A stretch of DNA of 64,000 nucleotides from Strigamia acuminata (taxonomy: Eukaryota; Arthropoda; Chilopoda; Geophilomorpha; Linotaeniidae): contig CASHSZ010000140.1 in the NCBI GenBank assembly GCA_949358305.1, forward strand, positions 1-64,000, written 5' to 3'. A program made the position numbers and the translations under genes. The notes under the pieces were generated by a model. It saw only the letters and a list, made by a program, of their open reading frames with translations, did not search any database and was not told the DNA's origin. Numbering within the stretch: position 1 is the stretch's first letter; the number at the start of each line of letters is the position of its first letter. This document shows, in pieces, positions 49,457 through 62,576 of this stretch.

Positions 49457-50983
49457 ATGTTGATTGTTTAGCATTTTTTTTTACATTTCACCAATTTTCC
49501 TTATGTCCTGCCTTCCTCGCTCATTTAACACCAAAATGGCCTGCATTGAGGATTATTCCCATAATCCTTTTCGCACGTATGGAGCGCAAACAGTCGCAAT
49601 AAATGAATTCAGCGGAATTCGACCTTGAGTTTGCGACGCCATCTTGAATACGAGTAAAGCACAGAATGGTGTCAATCATTCGAATTGATTAAAAATACAG
49701 ACAAATCGATTAAAAACCAGCAAAAAACTAAATCGACAAAATCATTTAAAAATCAACAGATATCCATTTTGTTTGTTTTTGAACAAATTAAGAACTTTGA
49801 AAACACACCACAATTTTAAAAAGTAAACACTGGGGTCAAATAGGCGCCGAGACTCGTTTAAACGGGTGTGTGATGTGTGTCGCGGAGGCGGTGTGCGCGT
49901 TCGTGCGCAATATCGCGTGTAATGCGCACGTCTGAGTGAGCACGAGAAAAATGGTGCACGCTGGCGGTTTACCGATGTGTCGAAGTCGGCGTACGAGCGC
50001 GACTCGCGTCGTACGTCTCAGAAAACATAAATACGGTGGTTTGGTGTTTATATCTAACGCACCAAACATGAACCAACTAGCAAATATACAAAACTAACAG
50101 TTATTTTAATAAAACAAGGTAACTTACATAGTTGAAACCAAAAAGGAATTTAAAGGTGACAAAAGACATTGCCGTCGCCATGTGCGCGCTCGCTTATGTC
50201 AAACTGGGAAAATTAATAAACGTCCCGGCAGCACGATAGGCTTTTTAAACGCACATTTCATTTTCACGTGAACAAAACATGACGTTTAGTACTGCTCCAA
50301 CATCTCCCCAACAACACCGACCGTTCCCTTTCTGACCGACAGCACCCCGTTGAAATCCGGGCTGATTCCCGCCTTGGAGATGACCACCGAAGGCGAGAAC
50401 CAAGACGCGGTCGTGGCAAAGGATATGCCCGAAACCCCGACCTTCTTTGTAGACAAGGAGTTGGACGCCGATGAGCGTTGGACGCGGGCACCGTCCACGC
50501 ACGCCCGTGCACGCGCGATGTACTTTTTGCAATATCTGACAAAACTTGCCCGACGCTTAAGAAAGAACCGCGCATGAATCGAGCAAAATTCCCACATAAT
50601 TTGTATAAAAAGCGGTCCAACTCATAAATTGAAGCTCTCGTGCAGCGCAGTGAATTCAAACAATGGCGACAGAGAAATTAAAAACAAGTCTAATTTATTC
50701 GACATAGGAACACTGGTGTACAATAGAAAATGCGTGTGTGGTGCAACAATTGAAATTGCACGCGCTCAAAACAATTAGCAAAATAAAATCATACAAAACA
50801 TCGAGACTGACGAGAGAGACGAGAGTCCACGCGATATACTCGCGTGGGCGCGTGTTGAACGTGCGCACGACGCGCAAGAACCGCACAAACTGAGTCGAGG
50901 AACCACTAAAATTAAACACATGTCCGATGCAAAAACAATTATCAATAAATACATCATTATCGTTGCTGTTTGCAAGGAAATTG
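49457..50983. other. Non-satellite spacer between the two clusters
   Basis: 1.5 kb of AT-rich sequence with CpG-rich patches (for example 49860-50030). A 16-nt-stem-class inverted motif GTTTGGTG/CACCAAAC lies near 50040-50068 (8-bp arms). Degenerate satellite words (GCGTTGGACG near 50478, CAATATCTGACAAAACTTGC near 50530) appear from about 50474. Apart from the coding-like fragment at 50286-50470 I see no gene, tRNA or known repeat. Confidence 0.6.
50286..50470 (-). pseudogene. Coding-like fragment, possible 3' exon remnant
   Basis: On the minus strand the frame ending in TAA at 50286-50288 reads NSLSTKKVGVSGISFATTAS... and ends GVVGEMLEQY. Most of its codons end in G or C while first and second positions do not follow, a pattern expected of real coding sequence. 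Upstream (higher coordinates) the frame runs into degenerate satellite words, so any gene is cut off there; no clear splice acceptor was found. I do not recognise the protein. Other frames are also open here, so this stays tentative. Confidence 0.3.
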
Positions 50984-51636
50984 CCAAAAGTCGGTGACTG
51001 GCGGCGGGGCGAGTCCCGGGCGGAGGGGCGAGCATTGGCGGCCGAGAGGGAGAGAGAGGACGGCCGGGGCTCCCGCCGACGGTCGTAGGGGCGAGCCTTG
51101 GCGGGTTGGACGTGCGCATCGTCCACGCACGTGGGCGCGTGATTTACTGGCGCGTTGGACGAGTTCTAAAAAAATTCTCCAAAATCTGACAAAACTGGCA
51201 ACGATTTTTGATAAATTTCCACGGAATTTCAGCAATATTTTGCGAGACATTTCTGCCCGATTGGACGGGCTTCTGTAAAACAGTGTTCTTAAAATCTGTG
51301 GAAATCAATTAAATGTCGTTAAAAATCGTTGCAAGTTTTGTCAGATTTTGGAGAATTTTTTTAAAACTCGTCCAACGCGCCAGTAAATCGAGCTCCCACA
51401 CGCGCCCACATGCACGTCCAATCCGCATGGGCACTGTCACATCGGACGTTTGTTGCGTGCAAAACTTGCACCGACTTTTGGCCATTTTTGGTTAAACTTC
51501 CGCACAATTTCTGCCCGATTGGACACTGAGGTTCGGTTTCCGACCGGGTCGTTTCTTGTCCGACCCGCGGCGCGTCGCGGCGCGGCCGGAGGACGGCCCT
51601 CGTCCCCAAAAACCACACTCCGAGTCACGGGTCGCA
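50984..51636. repeat. Left edge of satellite cluster 2
   Basis: Satellite begins near 50984 (GCCAAAAGTCGGTGACTGGCGG) with a GA-rich E fragment, then from 51139 repeats window positions 1-498. The inverted repeat lies at 51141-51389. It shows what must lie just before the window start. Confidence 0.85.
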
Positions 51637-52384
51637 CGGCCAACAGGCCGTGACGGGCCGTAGCGGGTCGAAAACGGGCCGTTAACGGCCCGTTGACGGC
51701 CCGTTAGCGGCCCGCATGAGGTCGCACGGGCCGTCGGCGAGCCGAAGTCCGGGAACGAAGGCCGTTACGGGACCGTGACGGGACCGTCGGCGGCCCGTTA
51801 ACGGCCCGTGCGGGCCGTTACGGGATCGTGACGGGACCGTCGGCGGCCCGTTAACGGCCCGTACGACCCCATGCGGGCCGTTGACGGGCCGTTAACGGGC
51901 CGTTAACGGGCCGTTAACGGGCCGTGACGCTGTAAATCGAAAAAATCAACAACCGACAACACGTACATGAAAACGCGTACAACATTCATAGACATTAATC
52001 TCGAATCCTGTTTTTGGTTTTACGCCGTTAACGGGCCGTTAACGGCCCGCATGAGGTCGTACGGGCCGTTACGGGGTCGTGACGGGACCGTCGGCGGCCC
52101 GTTAACGGCCCGTGCGGGCCGTTACGGGATAGTTACGGAACCGTCGGCGGCCCGTTAACGGCCCGTGCGAGCCGTTACGGGATCGTGACGGGACCGTCGG
52201 CGGCCCGTTAACGGCCCGTGCGAGCCGTTACGGGATTGTGACGGGACCGTCGGCGGCCCGTTAACGGCCCGTGCGGGCCGTTTTCGACCCGTTGCGGCCG
52301 TTTTCGACCCGTTGCGGCCCGTTTTCGACCCGTTACGGTCCTTGGCCGTAACGGGCCGAAAACGGGAAAACTGAAAAAGTCGAG
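51637..52384. repeat. GTTAAC array G11 with one core box
   Basis: Repeats G0 at offset 51138, with the core box at 51932-52025. Confidence 0.9.
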
Positions 52385-55300
52385 TGCGAGACCACGTGAC
52401 CCGGAGTGTGGTTTTTGGGGACGAGGGCCGTCCTCCGACCGCGCCGTGACGCGCCGCGGGTCGGTCACCAACTTTTGTCAATTTTTGACAGATTTTCACG
52501 GAATTTCAGCGACATTTTACGAGACGTTTCTGCCCGATGGGACGGACTTCTGTAAAACATTGCTTAAAATCCATGGAAATTTATCACATATTGACAAAAT
52601 TCGGTGCAAGTTTTGTCAGAAATTAGGAAAAAACTTTTTTCAAAACTCGTCCAACGCGCCGGTAAATTGAGCGCCCACGTGCGTCGACAGTGGGCGCTTC
52701 AAAACCGCGTGGACACTGTCAGATCTCGGCACAGTTTGATGCGCCCAAATCTAGCAATACTTGCACCGACTTTTGGCAATTTGTGACAAATTTTCACAGA
52801 ATTTCGGCAACATTTTACGACACATTTCTGCCCGGTTGGACACATTTCCACAGGTTTTTTGTAAAACGTTGCTAAAATTCCGTTGAATTTCATCAAAAAT
52901 TGTGTCAAAAGTCGGTGACGGGCGGAGGGGCGAGCTCCGGGCGCCCGAGAGAGAGAGAGAAAGAGAGAGAGAGGGGACGGCCGGGGCTCCCGCCAACGGG
53001 CGGAGGGGCGAGCCTTGGCGGGTTGGGCGTGCACTATCTAGGCATGTGGGCGCTCGATTTACCGGCACGTTGGACAAGTTTTGAAAATTTTTTTTTCCTA
53101 ATTTTTGACAAAATTAGCACCGAATTTTGCCAATATTTGATAAATTTCCACGGAATTTTATCAATGTTTTACAAAAAACCCCTGGAAATGTGTCCAATCG
53201 AGCAGAAATGTCTCGTAAAATATCGCTGAAATTTGTCTAAAATTGACAAAAAATCGGTGCAAGTTTTGCTAGATATTTGCCCGGATCAAACTGTGCCCGA
53301 AACCGCCCGATCTGACAGTGTGCACGCGGGCTGGACGTGCCCACTGTCCCCGCATGTGCACTCGCCGGCGCGTTGGACGAGTTTAAGAAGATTTTATCAA
53401 TTTCTGACAAAACTTGCATCGATTTTTTGTCAATATTTGATAAATTTCCCCAGAATTTTAGCAATAAAACCTTTGAAAATGTATCCAAAAGAGCAGAAAT
53501 GTCCTGTAAAATATTGCTGAAAATCTGTTGAAATTCATCAAATATTGACAAAAATCTGTGACGAGCGGAGGGGCGATCCTTTGGCGGCCGAAAGAGAGAG
53601 GGGGGACGGTCGGGGCTCCCGCCGACGGGCGGAGGGGCGAGCCTTGGCGGCCGAGAGAGAGAGAGAGAGAGGACGGCCGGGGCTCCCGCCGGCGCACTGT
53701 CCACGCATGGGCGCGCTCGATTTACTGGCGCGTTGGACGAATTTTAAATTTTTTGTTTCCTATTTCTGACAAAATTTGCACCGACTTTTGGCAATTTGTG
53801 ACAAATTTTCACAGAATTTCGGCAACATTTTACGACACATTTCTGCCCGGTTGGACACATTTCCACAGGTTTTTTGTAAAACGTTGCTAAAATTCCGTTG
53901 AATTTCATCAAAAATTGTGTCAAAAGTCGGTGACGGGCGGAGGGGCGAGCTCCGGGCGCCCGAGAGAGAGAGAGAAAGAGAGAGAGAGGGGACGGCCGGG
54001 GCTCCCGCCAACGGGCGGAGGGGCGAGCCTTGGCGGGTTGGGCGTGCACTATCTAGGCATGTGGGCGCTCGATTTACCGGCACGTTGGACAAGTTTTGAA
54101 AATTTTTTTTTCCTAATTTTTGACAAAATTAGCACCGAATTTTGCCAATATTTGATAAATTTCCACGGAATTTTATCAATGTTTTACAAAAAACCCCTGG
54201 AAATGTGTCCAATCGAGCAGAAATGTCTCGTAAAATATCGCTGAAATTTGTCTAAAATTGACAAAAAATCGGTGCAAGTTTTGCTAGATATTTGCCCGGA
54301 TCAAACTGTGCCCGAAACCGCCCGATCTGACAGTGTGCACGCGGGCTGGACGTGCCCACTGTCCCCGCATGTGCACTCGCCGGCGCGTTGGACGAGTTTA
54401 AGAAGATTTTATCAGTTTCTGACAAAACTTGCATCGATTTTTTGTCAATTTTTGATAAATTTCCCCAGAATTTTAGCAATAAAACCTTTGAAAATGTATC
54501 CAAAAGAGCAGAAATGTCCTGTAAAATATTGCTGAAAATCTGTTGAAATTCATCAAATATTGACAAAAATCTGTGACGAGCGGAGGGGCGATCCTTTGGC
54601 GGCCGAAAGAGAGAGGGGGGACGGTCGGGGCTCCCGCCGACGGGCGGAGGGGCGAGCCTTGGCGGCCGAGAGAGAGAGAGAGAGAGGACGGCCGGGGCTC
54701 CCGCCGGCGCACTGTCCACGCATGGGCGCGCTCGATTTACTGGCGCGTTGGACGAATTTTAAATTTTTTGTTTCCTATTTCTGACAAAATTTGCACCGAC
54801 TTTTGGCAATTTGTGACAAATTTTCACAGAATTTCGGCAACATTTTACGACACATTTCTGCCCGGTTGGACACATTTCCACAGGTTTTTTGTAAAACGTT
54901 GCTAAAATTCCGTTGAATTTCATCAAAAATTGTGTCAAAAGTCGGTGACGGGCGGAGGGGCGAGCTCCGGGCGCCCGAGAGAGAGAGAGAAAGAGAGAGA
55001 GAGGGGACGGCCGGGGCTCCCGCCAACGGGCGGAGGGGCGAGCCTTGGCGGGTTGGGCGTGCACTATCTAGGCATGTGGGCGCTCGATTTACCGGCACGT
55101 TGGACAAGTTTTGAAAATTTTTTTTTCCTAATTTTTGACAAAATTAGCACCGAATTTTGCCAATATTTGATAAATTTCCACGGAATTTTATCAATGTTTT
55201 ACAAAAAACCCCTGGAAATGTGTCCAATCGAGCAGAAATGTCTCGTAAAATATCGCTGAAATTTGTCTAAAATTGACAAAAAATCGGTGCAAGTTTTGCT

Positions 55301-57228
55301 AGATATTTGCCCGGATCAAACTGTGCCCGAAACCGCCCGATCTGACAGTGTGCACGCGGGCTGGACGTGCCCACTGTCCCCGCATGTGCACTCGCCGGCG
55401 CGTTGGACGAGTTTAAGAAGATTTTATCAATTTCTGACAAAACTTGCATCGATTTTTTGTCAATATTTGATAAATTTCCCCAGAATTTTAGCAATAAAAC
55501 CTTTGAAAATGTATCCAAAAGAGCAGAAATGTCCTGTAAAATATTGCTGAAAATCTGTTGAAATTCATCAAATATTGACAAAAATCTGTGACGAGCGGAG
55601 GGGCGATCCTTTGGCGGCCGAAAGAGAGAGGGGGGACGGTCGGGGCTCCCGCCGACGGGCGGAGGGGCGAGCCTTGGCGGCCGAGAGAGAGAGAGAGAGA
55701 GGACGGCCGGGGCTCCCGCCGGCGCACTGTCCACGCATGGGCGCGCTCGATTTACTGGCGCGTTGGACGAATTTTAAATTTTTTGTTTCCTATTTCTGAC
55801 AAAATTTGCACCGACTTTTGGCAATTTGTGACAAATTTTCACAGAATTTCGGCAACATTTTACGACACATTTCTGCCCGGTTGGACACATTTCCACAGGT
55901 TTTTTGTAAAACGTTGCTAAAATTCCGTTGAATTTCATCAAAAATTGTGTCAAAAGTCGGTGACGGGCGGAGGGGCGAGCTCCGGGCGCCCGAGAGAGAG
56001 AGAGAAAGAGAGAGAGAGGGGACGGCCGGGGCTCCCGCCAACGGGCGGAGGGGCGAGCCTTGGCGGGTTGGGCGTGCACTATCTAGGCATGTGGGCGCTC
56101 GATTTACCGGCACGTTGGACAAGTTTTGAAAATTTTTTTTTCCTAATTTTTGACAAAATTAGCACCGAATTTTGCCAATATTTGATAAATTTCCACGGAA
56201 TTTTATCAATGTTTTACAAAAAACCCCTGGAAATGTGTCCAATCGAGCAGAAATGTCTCGTAAAATATCGCTGAAATTTGTCTAAAATTGACAAAAAATC
56301 GGTGCAAGTTTTGCTAGATATTTGCCCGGATCAAACTGTGCCCGAAACCGCCCGATCTGACAGTGTGCACGCGGGCTGGACGTGCCCACTGTCCCCGCAT
56401 GTGCACTCGCCGGCGCGTTGGACGAGTTTAAGAAGATTTTATCAATTTCTGACAAAACTTGCATCGATTTTTTGTCAATATTTGATAAATTTCCCCAGAA
56501 TTTTAGCAATAAAACCTTTGAAAATGTATCCAAAAGAGCAGAAATGTCCTGTAAAATATTGCTGAAAATCTGTTGAAATTCATCAAATATTGACAAAAAT
56601 CTGTGACGAGCGGAGGGGCGATCCTTTGGCGGCCGAAAGAGAGAGGGGGGACGGTCGGGGCTCCCGCCGACGGGCGGAGGGGCGAGCCTTGGCGGCCGAG
56701 AGAGAGAGAGAGAGAGGACGGCCGGGGCTCCCGCCGGCGCACTGTCCATGGGCGCGCTCGATTTACTGGCGCGTTGGACGAATTTTAAATTTTTTGTTTC
56801 CTATTTCTGACTAAATTTGCACAGACTTTTGTCAATTTTTGACAAATTTTCACGGAATTTCAGCAATGGGACGGACTTATGTAAAACATCGCTTAAAATC
56901 TGGAAATCTGTCAAATCTTCTTTAAATTTATGCAAGATATTGGGAAATTTTGGTTTAACTCGTCCAACGGGCCGGTAAATCGAGCGCCCACACGCGCCCA
57001 CATGCACGTCCAACCCGCATGGGCACTGTCACATCGGACGTTTGTTGCGTGCAAAACTTGCACCGACTTTTGGCCATTTTTGGTTAAACTTTCGCACAAT
57101 TTCTGCCCGATTGGACACTGAGGTTCGGTTTCCGACCGGGTCGTTTCTTGTCCGACCCGCGGCGCGTCGCGGCGCGGCCGGAGGACGGCCCTCGTCCCCA
57201 AAAACCACACTCCGAGTCACGGGTCGCA
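52385..57228. repeat. Fold-back block 8: four units, hybrid Y-F-Y-Y
   Basis: Units at 52900 (Y), 53915 (F), 54930 (Y) and 55945 (Y, with the 4-bp deletion end). Every other F unit is the last of its block; here it is internal. The order equals a Y-F block joined to a Y-Y block with the array between them lost, as unequal crossing-over between 1015-bp units would produce. Confidence 0.9.
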
Positions 57229-58051
57229 CGGCCAACAGGCCGTGACGGGCCGTAGCGGGTCGAAAACGGGCCGTTAACGGCCCGTTGACGGCCCGTTAGC
57301 GGCCCGCATGAGGTCGCACGGGCCGTCGGCGAGCCGAAGTCCGGGAACGAAGGCCGTTACGGGACCGTGACGGGACCGTCGGCGGCCCGTTAACGGCCCG
57401 TGCGAGCCGTTACGGGACCGTGACGGGACCGTCGGCGGCCCGTTAACGGCCCGTGCGGGCCGTTACGGGATCGTGACGGGACCGTCGGCGGCCCGTTAAC
57501 GGCCCGTGCGGGCCGTTACGGGATCGTAACGGGCCGTTAACGGGCCGTTAACGGGCCGTTAACGGGCCGTGACGGTGTAAATCGAAAAAATCAACAACCG
57601 ACAACACGTACATGAAAACGCGTACAACATTCATAGACATTAATCTCGAATCCTGTTTTTGGTTTTACGCCGTTAACGGGCCGTTAACGGCCCGTTAACG
57701 GCCCGTTAACGGCCCGCATGAGGTCGTACGGGCCGTTACGGGGTCGTGACGGGATCGTCGGCGGCCCGTTAACGGCCCGTGCGGGCCGTTACGGGATAGT
57801 TACGGAACCGTCGGCGGCCCGTTAACGGCCCGTGCGAGCCGTTACGGGATCGTGACGGGACCGTCGGCGGCCCGTTAACGGCCCGTGCGAGCCGTTACGG
57901 GATTGTGACGGGACCGTCGGCGGCCCGTTAACGGCCCGTGCGGGCCGTTTTCGACCCGTTGCGGCCGTTTTCGACCCGTTGCGGCCCGTTTTCGACCCGT
58001 TACGGTCCTTGGCCGTAACGGGCCGAAAACGGGAAAACTGAAAAAGTCGAG
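57229..58051. repeat. GTTAAC array G12 with one core box
   Basis: Same layout as G3, G6 and G9; core box at 57577-57670. Confidence 0.9.
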
Positions 58052-59882
58052 TGCGAGACCACGTGACCCGGAGTGTGGTTTTTGGGGGCGAGGGCCGTCC
58101 TCCGACCGCGCCGTGACGCGCCCCGAGTCGGATCAAGAGGCGACCCGGTCGGAAACCGAACCTCGGGGTTCCTCGAGGCGTGGTTTTTTGGGGACGGGGG
58201 GAGGGGGGGGGGGGGGGGATCGGGTCGCGTGCTCCGACCGCGCCGCAACGCGATGTGGGTCGGTCACCAACTTTTGTCAATTTTTGACAAATTTCCACGG
58301 AATTTCAGCAACATTTTACGAGACGTTTCTGCCCGACTAGACACGTTTCCGCAGGTTTTAGCAAAACAACGTTAAATTCTGTGGAAATTTATCAAATGTT
58401 GACAAAATTCTGTGCAAGTTTTGTCAGATACTTACTTACTTACGATATAAACTCGAACGTCGTCCATCGACACTCTCAACATTCCACCGGACATTTTCCG
58501 GAAGAGTTTGTCCCGATCGGGACCACGCCTCGACGAAGCCCGGGACCCGGTTTCCGACCGGGTCGTTTTTGGCCCAAGTCACGGCGCGTCGCGGCGCTTT
58601 CGGAGCACGCGACCCGATCCCCCCCTCCCCCCGTTCTCAAAAACCACGCCTCGACGAAGCCCGGGACCCGGTTTCCGACCGGGTCGTTTTTGGCCCAAGT
58701 CACGGCGCGTCGCGGCGCGTTCGGAGCACATGAACCGATCCCCCCTCCCTCCCGTCACAAAAACCACGTTTTAGCGAAACCCTTGACCGGTCACAAAACC
58801 CACCGAACACCGAAAAGCAACGAACAAAACGCGCTCGGTCGCACGAACTACTCGGCCAAAACAACATCCGCAAATTCCGCATCACAGTCGCGATCAACGA
58901 AACAACGTATAGGCCGCCGTAATGTTAAAAAGCGGGACCCTTTCGCCCCCGACAAAATCCGCACACATACCCCAAGGTTAAGCGCCGACTGGTCCCCGTC
59001 CGGCCGCGTCCGGGCGTCGCGTCCGCACGCCTGCTTTGCCTATCCTTCGGAAGCGAGTGCACCCGCAAAATCCGCACTTTGGGAGTGACTATTCCTCGGA
59101 TTCCGGCCGGACCAAACTCTTCCGGAAAATGTCCGGGGGAATGCTGAGAGTGCCGATAGACGACATTCGATTTTATGTCGTGGATTTTTGTGCGGTTTGC
59201 GCCGTGTTTATTATTCGTACGAGATTTGGTATTTTCGCAGGGTTGTTGTCGCGCGAGATTCATCGGGGTAAAGCGAGTTCATCAACGACCTCGCCGGTGA
59301 ATGTTGCTAAAAATCTGTGCAAGTGTTGTCAAATATTGCCGTGATTCGATGGAATTTTTGTCAGACATTGGGAAATTTTTTTTGACTTGTCCAACGCGCC
59401 AGTAAATCGAGCGTCCACACGCGCCCACATGCGTGAACAGTGCACTCGCCCTCCGCGCCCCGTCGGCGTAGGCGCCGGCCGTCCCCCCTTTCTCTCTCTC
59501 TCTCTCTCTTCCGCCCGGGAATCGCCCTTCCGCCCGTCACCGAATTTTGTCAATATCTGATAAATTTCCACAGAATTGCAGCGACATTGTACGGGATATT
59601 TCTGCCCGATTTGACGGACTTATGTAAAACATTGTTGAAATTCCGTGGAAATTTATAAAATATTGACAAAGGTTGGTGACCGACCCACGGCGCGTTGCGG
59701 CGCGGTCGGAGCACGCGACCCAATCCCCCCCTCCCCCCGTCCCCAAAAAACCACGCCCCGAGGAACCCCGAGGTTCGGTTTCCGACCGGGTCGCCTCTTG
59801 ATCCGACCCGGGGCGCGTCACGGCGCGGTCGGAGGACGGCCCTCGCCCCCAAAAACCACACTCCGGGTCACGTGGTCTCGCA
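58052..59882. repeat. Nested inverted-repeat module N4
   Basis: Same as N1 and N3; inner element I4 at 58442-59181 and the G16 run near 58197-58219. Confidence 0.9.
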
Positions 59883-61922
59883 CCCGACTCTCTCAGTTAT
59901 CCCGTTACGGCCCTTGGCCGTAACGGGCCGTTACGGGATCGTGACGGGACCGTCGGCGGCCCGTTAACGGCCCGCACGGGCCGTGACGGGATCGTGACGG
60001 GACCGTTGGCGGCCCGTTAACGGCCCGCACGCGCCGTGACGGGACCGTGACGGGACCGTCGGCGGCCCGTTAACGGCCCGTACGACTCCATGCGGGCCGT
60101 TGACGGGCCGTTAACGGGCCGTTAACGGGCCGTTAACGGCGTAAATCGAAAAAATCAACAACCGACAACACGTACGTGAAAACGCGTACAACATTCATAG
60201 ACATTAATCTCGAATCCTGTTTTTGGTTTTACGCCGTTAACGGGCCGTTAACGGGCCGTTAACGGCCCGTTAACGGCCCGTTAACGGCCCGCGTGAGGTC
60301 GTACGGGCCGTCGGCGAGCCGAAGTCCGGGAACGAAGGCCGTGACGGGATCGTGACGGGACTGTCGGCGGCCCGTTAACGGCCCGCACGCGCCGTGACGG
60401 GACCGTGACGGGACCGTCGGCGGCCCGTTAACGGCCCGTGCGGGCCGTTGCGGGATCGTGACGGGATCGTCGACGGCCCGTTAACGGCCCGTGCGGGCCG
60501 TTGCGGGCCGTTGACGGGCCGTTGACGGGCCGTTAACGGGCCGTTAACGGGCCGTTACGGCGTGAATCGAAAAAATCAACAACCGACAACACGTACGTGA
60601 AAACGCGTACAACATTCATAGACATTAATCTCGAATCCTGTTTTCGGTTTTGCCCCGTTAACGGGCCGTTAACGGGCCGTTAACGGGCCGTTAACGGCCC
60701 GTGCGGGCCGTTGCGGGATCGTGACGGGACCGTCGACGGCCCGTTAACGGCCCGTGCGGGCCGTTGCGGGATCGTGACGGGACCGTCAGCGGCCCGTTAA
60801 CGGCCCGTGCGGGCCGTTGCGGGATCGTGACGGGATCGTCGACGGCCCGTTAACGGCCCGTGCGGGCCGTTGCGGGATCGTGACGGGACCGTCAGCGGCC
60901 CGTTAACGGCCCGTGCGGGCCGTTGCGGGATCGTGACGGGATCGTCGACGGCCCGTTAACGGCCCGTGCGGGCCGTTGCGGGCCGTTGACGGGCCGTTGA
61001 CGGGCCGTTAACGGGCCGTTAACGGGCCGTTACGGCGTGAATCGAAAAAATCAACAACCGACAACACGTACATGAAAACGCGTACAACATTCATAGACAT
61101 TAATCTCGAATCCTGTTTTTGGTTTTACGCCGTTAACGGGCCGTTAACGGGCCGTTAACGGCCCGTTAACGGCCCGCGTGAGGTCGTACGGGCCGTCGGC
61201 GAGCCGAAGTCCGGGAACGAAGGCCGTGACGGGATCGTGACGGGACCGTCAGCGGCCCGTTAACGGCCCGTGCGGGCCGTTGCGGGATCGTGACGGGATC
61301 GTCGACGGCCCGTTAACGGCCCGTGCGGGCCGTTGCGGGCCGTTGACGGGCCGTTGACGGGCCGTTAACGGGCCGTTAACGGGCCGTTACGGCGTAAATC
61401 GAAAAAATCAACAACCGACAACACGTACGTGAAAACGCGTACAACATTCATAGACATTAATCTCGAATCCTGTTTTTGGTTTTACGCCGTTAACGGGCCG
61501 TTAACGGCCCGTTAACGGCCCGTTAACGGCCCGCACAGGCCGTGACGGGATCGTGACGGGACTGTCGGCGGCCCGTTAACGGCCCGCACGAGCCGTGACG
61601 GGATCGTGACGGGACCGTCGGCAGCCCGTTAACGGCCCGTACGACTCCATGCGGGCCGTTGACGGGATCGTGACGGGACCGTCGGCAGCCCGTTAACGGC
61701 CCGCACGGGCCGTGACGGGATCGTGACGGGACCGTCGGCGGCCCGTTAACGGCCCGCACGGGCCGTGACGGGATCGTGACGGGACCGTCGGCGGCCCGTT
61801 AACGGCCCGTGCGGGCCGTTTTCGACCCGTTGCGGCCGTTTTCGACCCGTTGCGGCCCGTTTTCGACCCGTTACGGTCCTTGGCCGTAACGGGCCGAAAA
61901 CGGGAAAACTGAAAAAGTCGAG
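59883..61922. repeat. GTTAAC/core-box array G13
   Basis: Repeats G10 at offset 13120, with boxes at 60146, 60567, 61042 and 61399. Confidence 0.9.
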
Positions 61923-62576
61923 TGCGAGACCACGTGACCCGGAGTGTGGTTTTTGGGGACGAGGGCCGTCCTCCGGCCGCGCCGCGGCGCGTCGTGGGTC
62001 GGGCGAGAAACGGCCCGGTCGGAAACCGAACCTCGGGGTTCCTCAAGGTGTGGTTTTTGGGACTGGGGGAGGGGAAAGAGACGTCCTCCGGCCGCGCCGC
62101 GACGCGCCGTGGGTCGGACAAGAGAGAGAAAGACAACCTGGTCGGGGGGAGGGAAGTGGGCCGTTCTCCGACCACGTTGCAACGCGTCGCGAGTCCACAT
62201 TACTACGTGTATCTCAACAACCGTTCAACTTAAAGACTCGTACTTTGTTTAAAAAAAAAAGCCAACAGCCAGTTTAATTAAGGTGTCTACTTTGCCACGA
62301 GAAGAAGCGGTATGACACGATCGCACTCGCTCGTCGGATTCCGCGAAACTCATCAACCCGGGGATTGCGCGCGGCAGCGCATAAAAAAACTCTTGACCCG
62401 AAAATAACGTGGGGTTGTATGAAAACCTGGATTTGGTATTTCGTAAACACACGCGCCGACGCATGGGGAATGTGGGAGTCCCTCCCCTGTGTTCCGAACG
62501 AGTCAATTTCGTCCCGAAAATATCCCGAAATTGCCGATATATGCATTTCGAGCCAGAAATATTGATCTTTATTTAA
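61923..62576. repeat. Right edge of satellite cluster 2
   Basis: Repeats 48803-49456. Identity with cluster 1 ends exactly at TTAA (62573-62576); the next bases are CCCTATGG here and ATGTTGATT there. Confidence 0.85.

Noticed and set aside
62365-62565. 66-codon frame in the duplicated right flank (also 49245-49445)
   Set aside because: It has no domain or codon bias; it is shared only because the flank is duplicated.
1-62576. Ribosomal DNA spacer repeats
   Set aside because: GC-rich sub-repeats suggested it, but no rRNA gene fragment is seen in 64 kb and the inverted layout does not fit an rDNA spacer.
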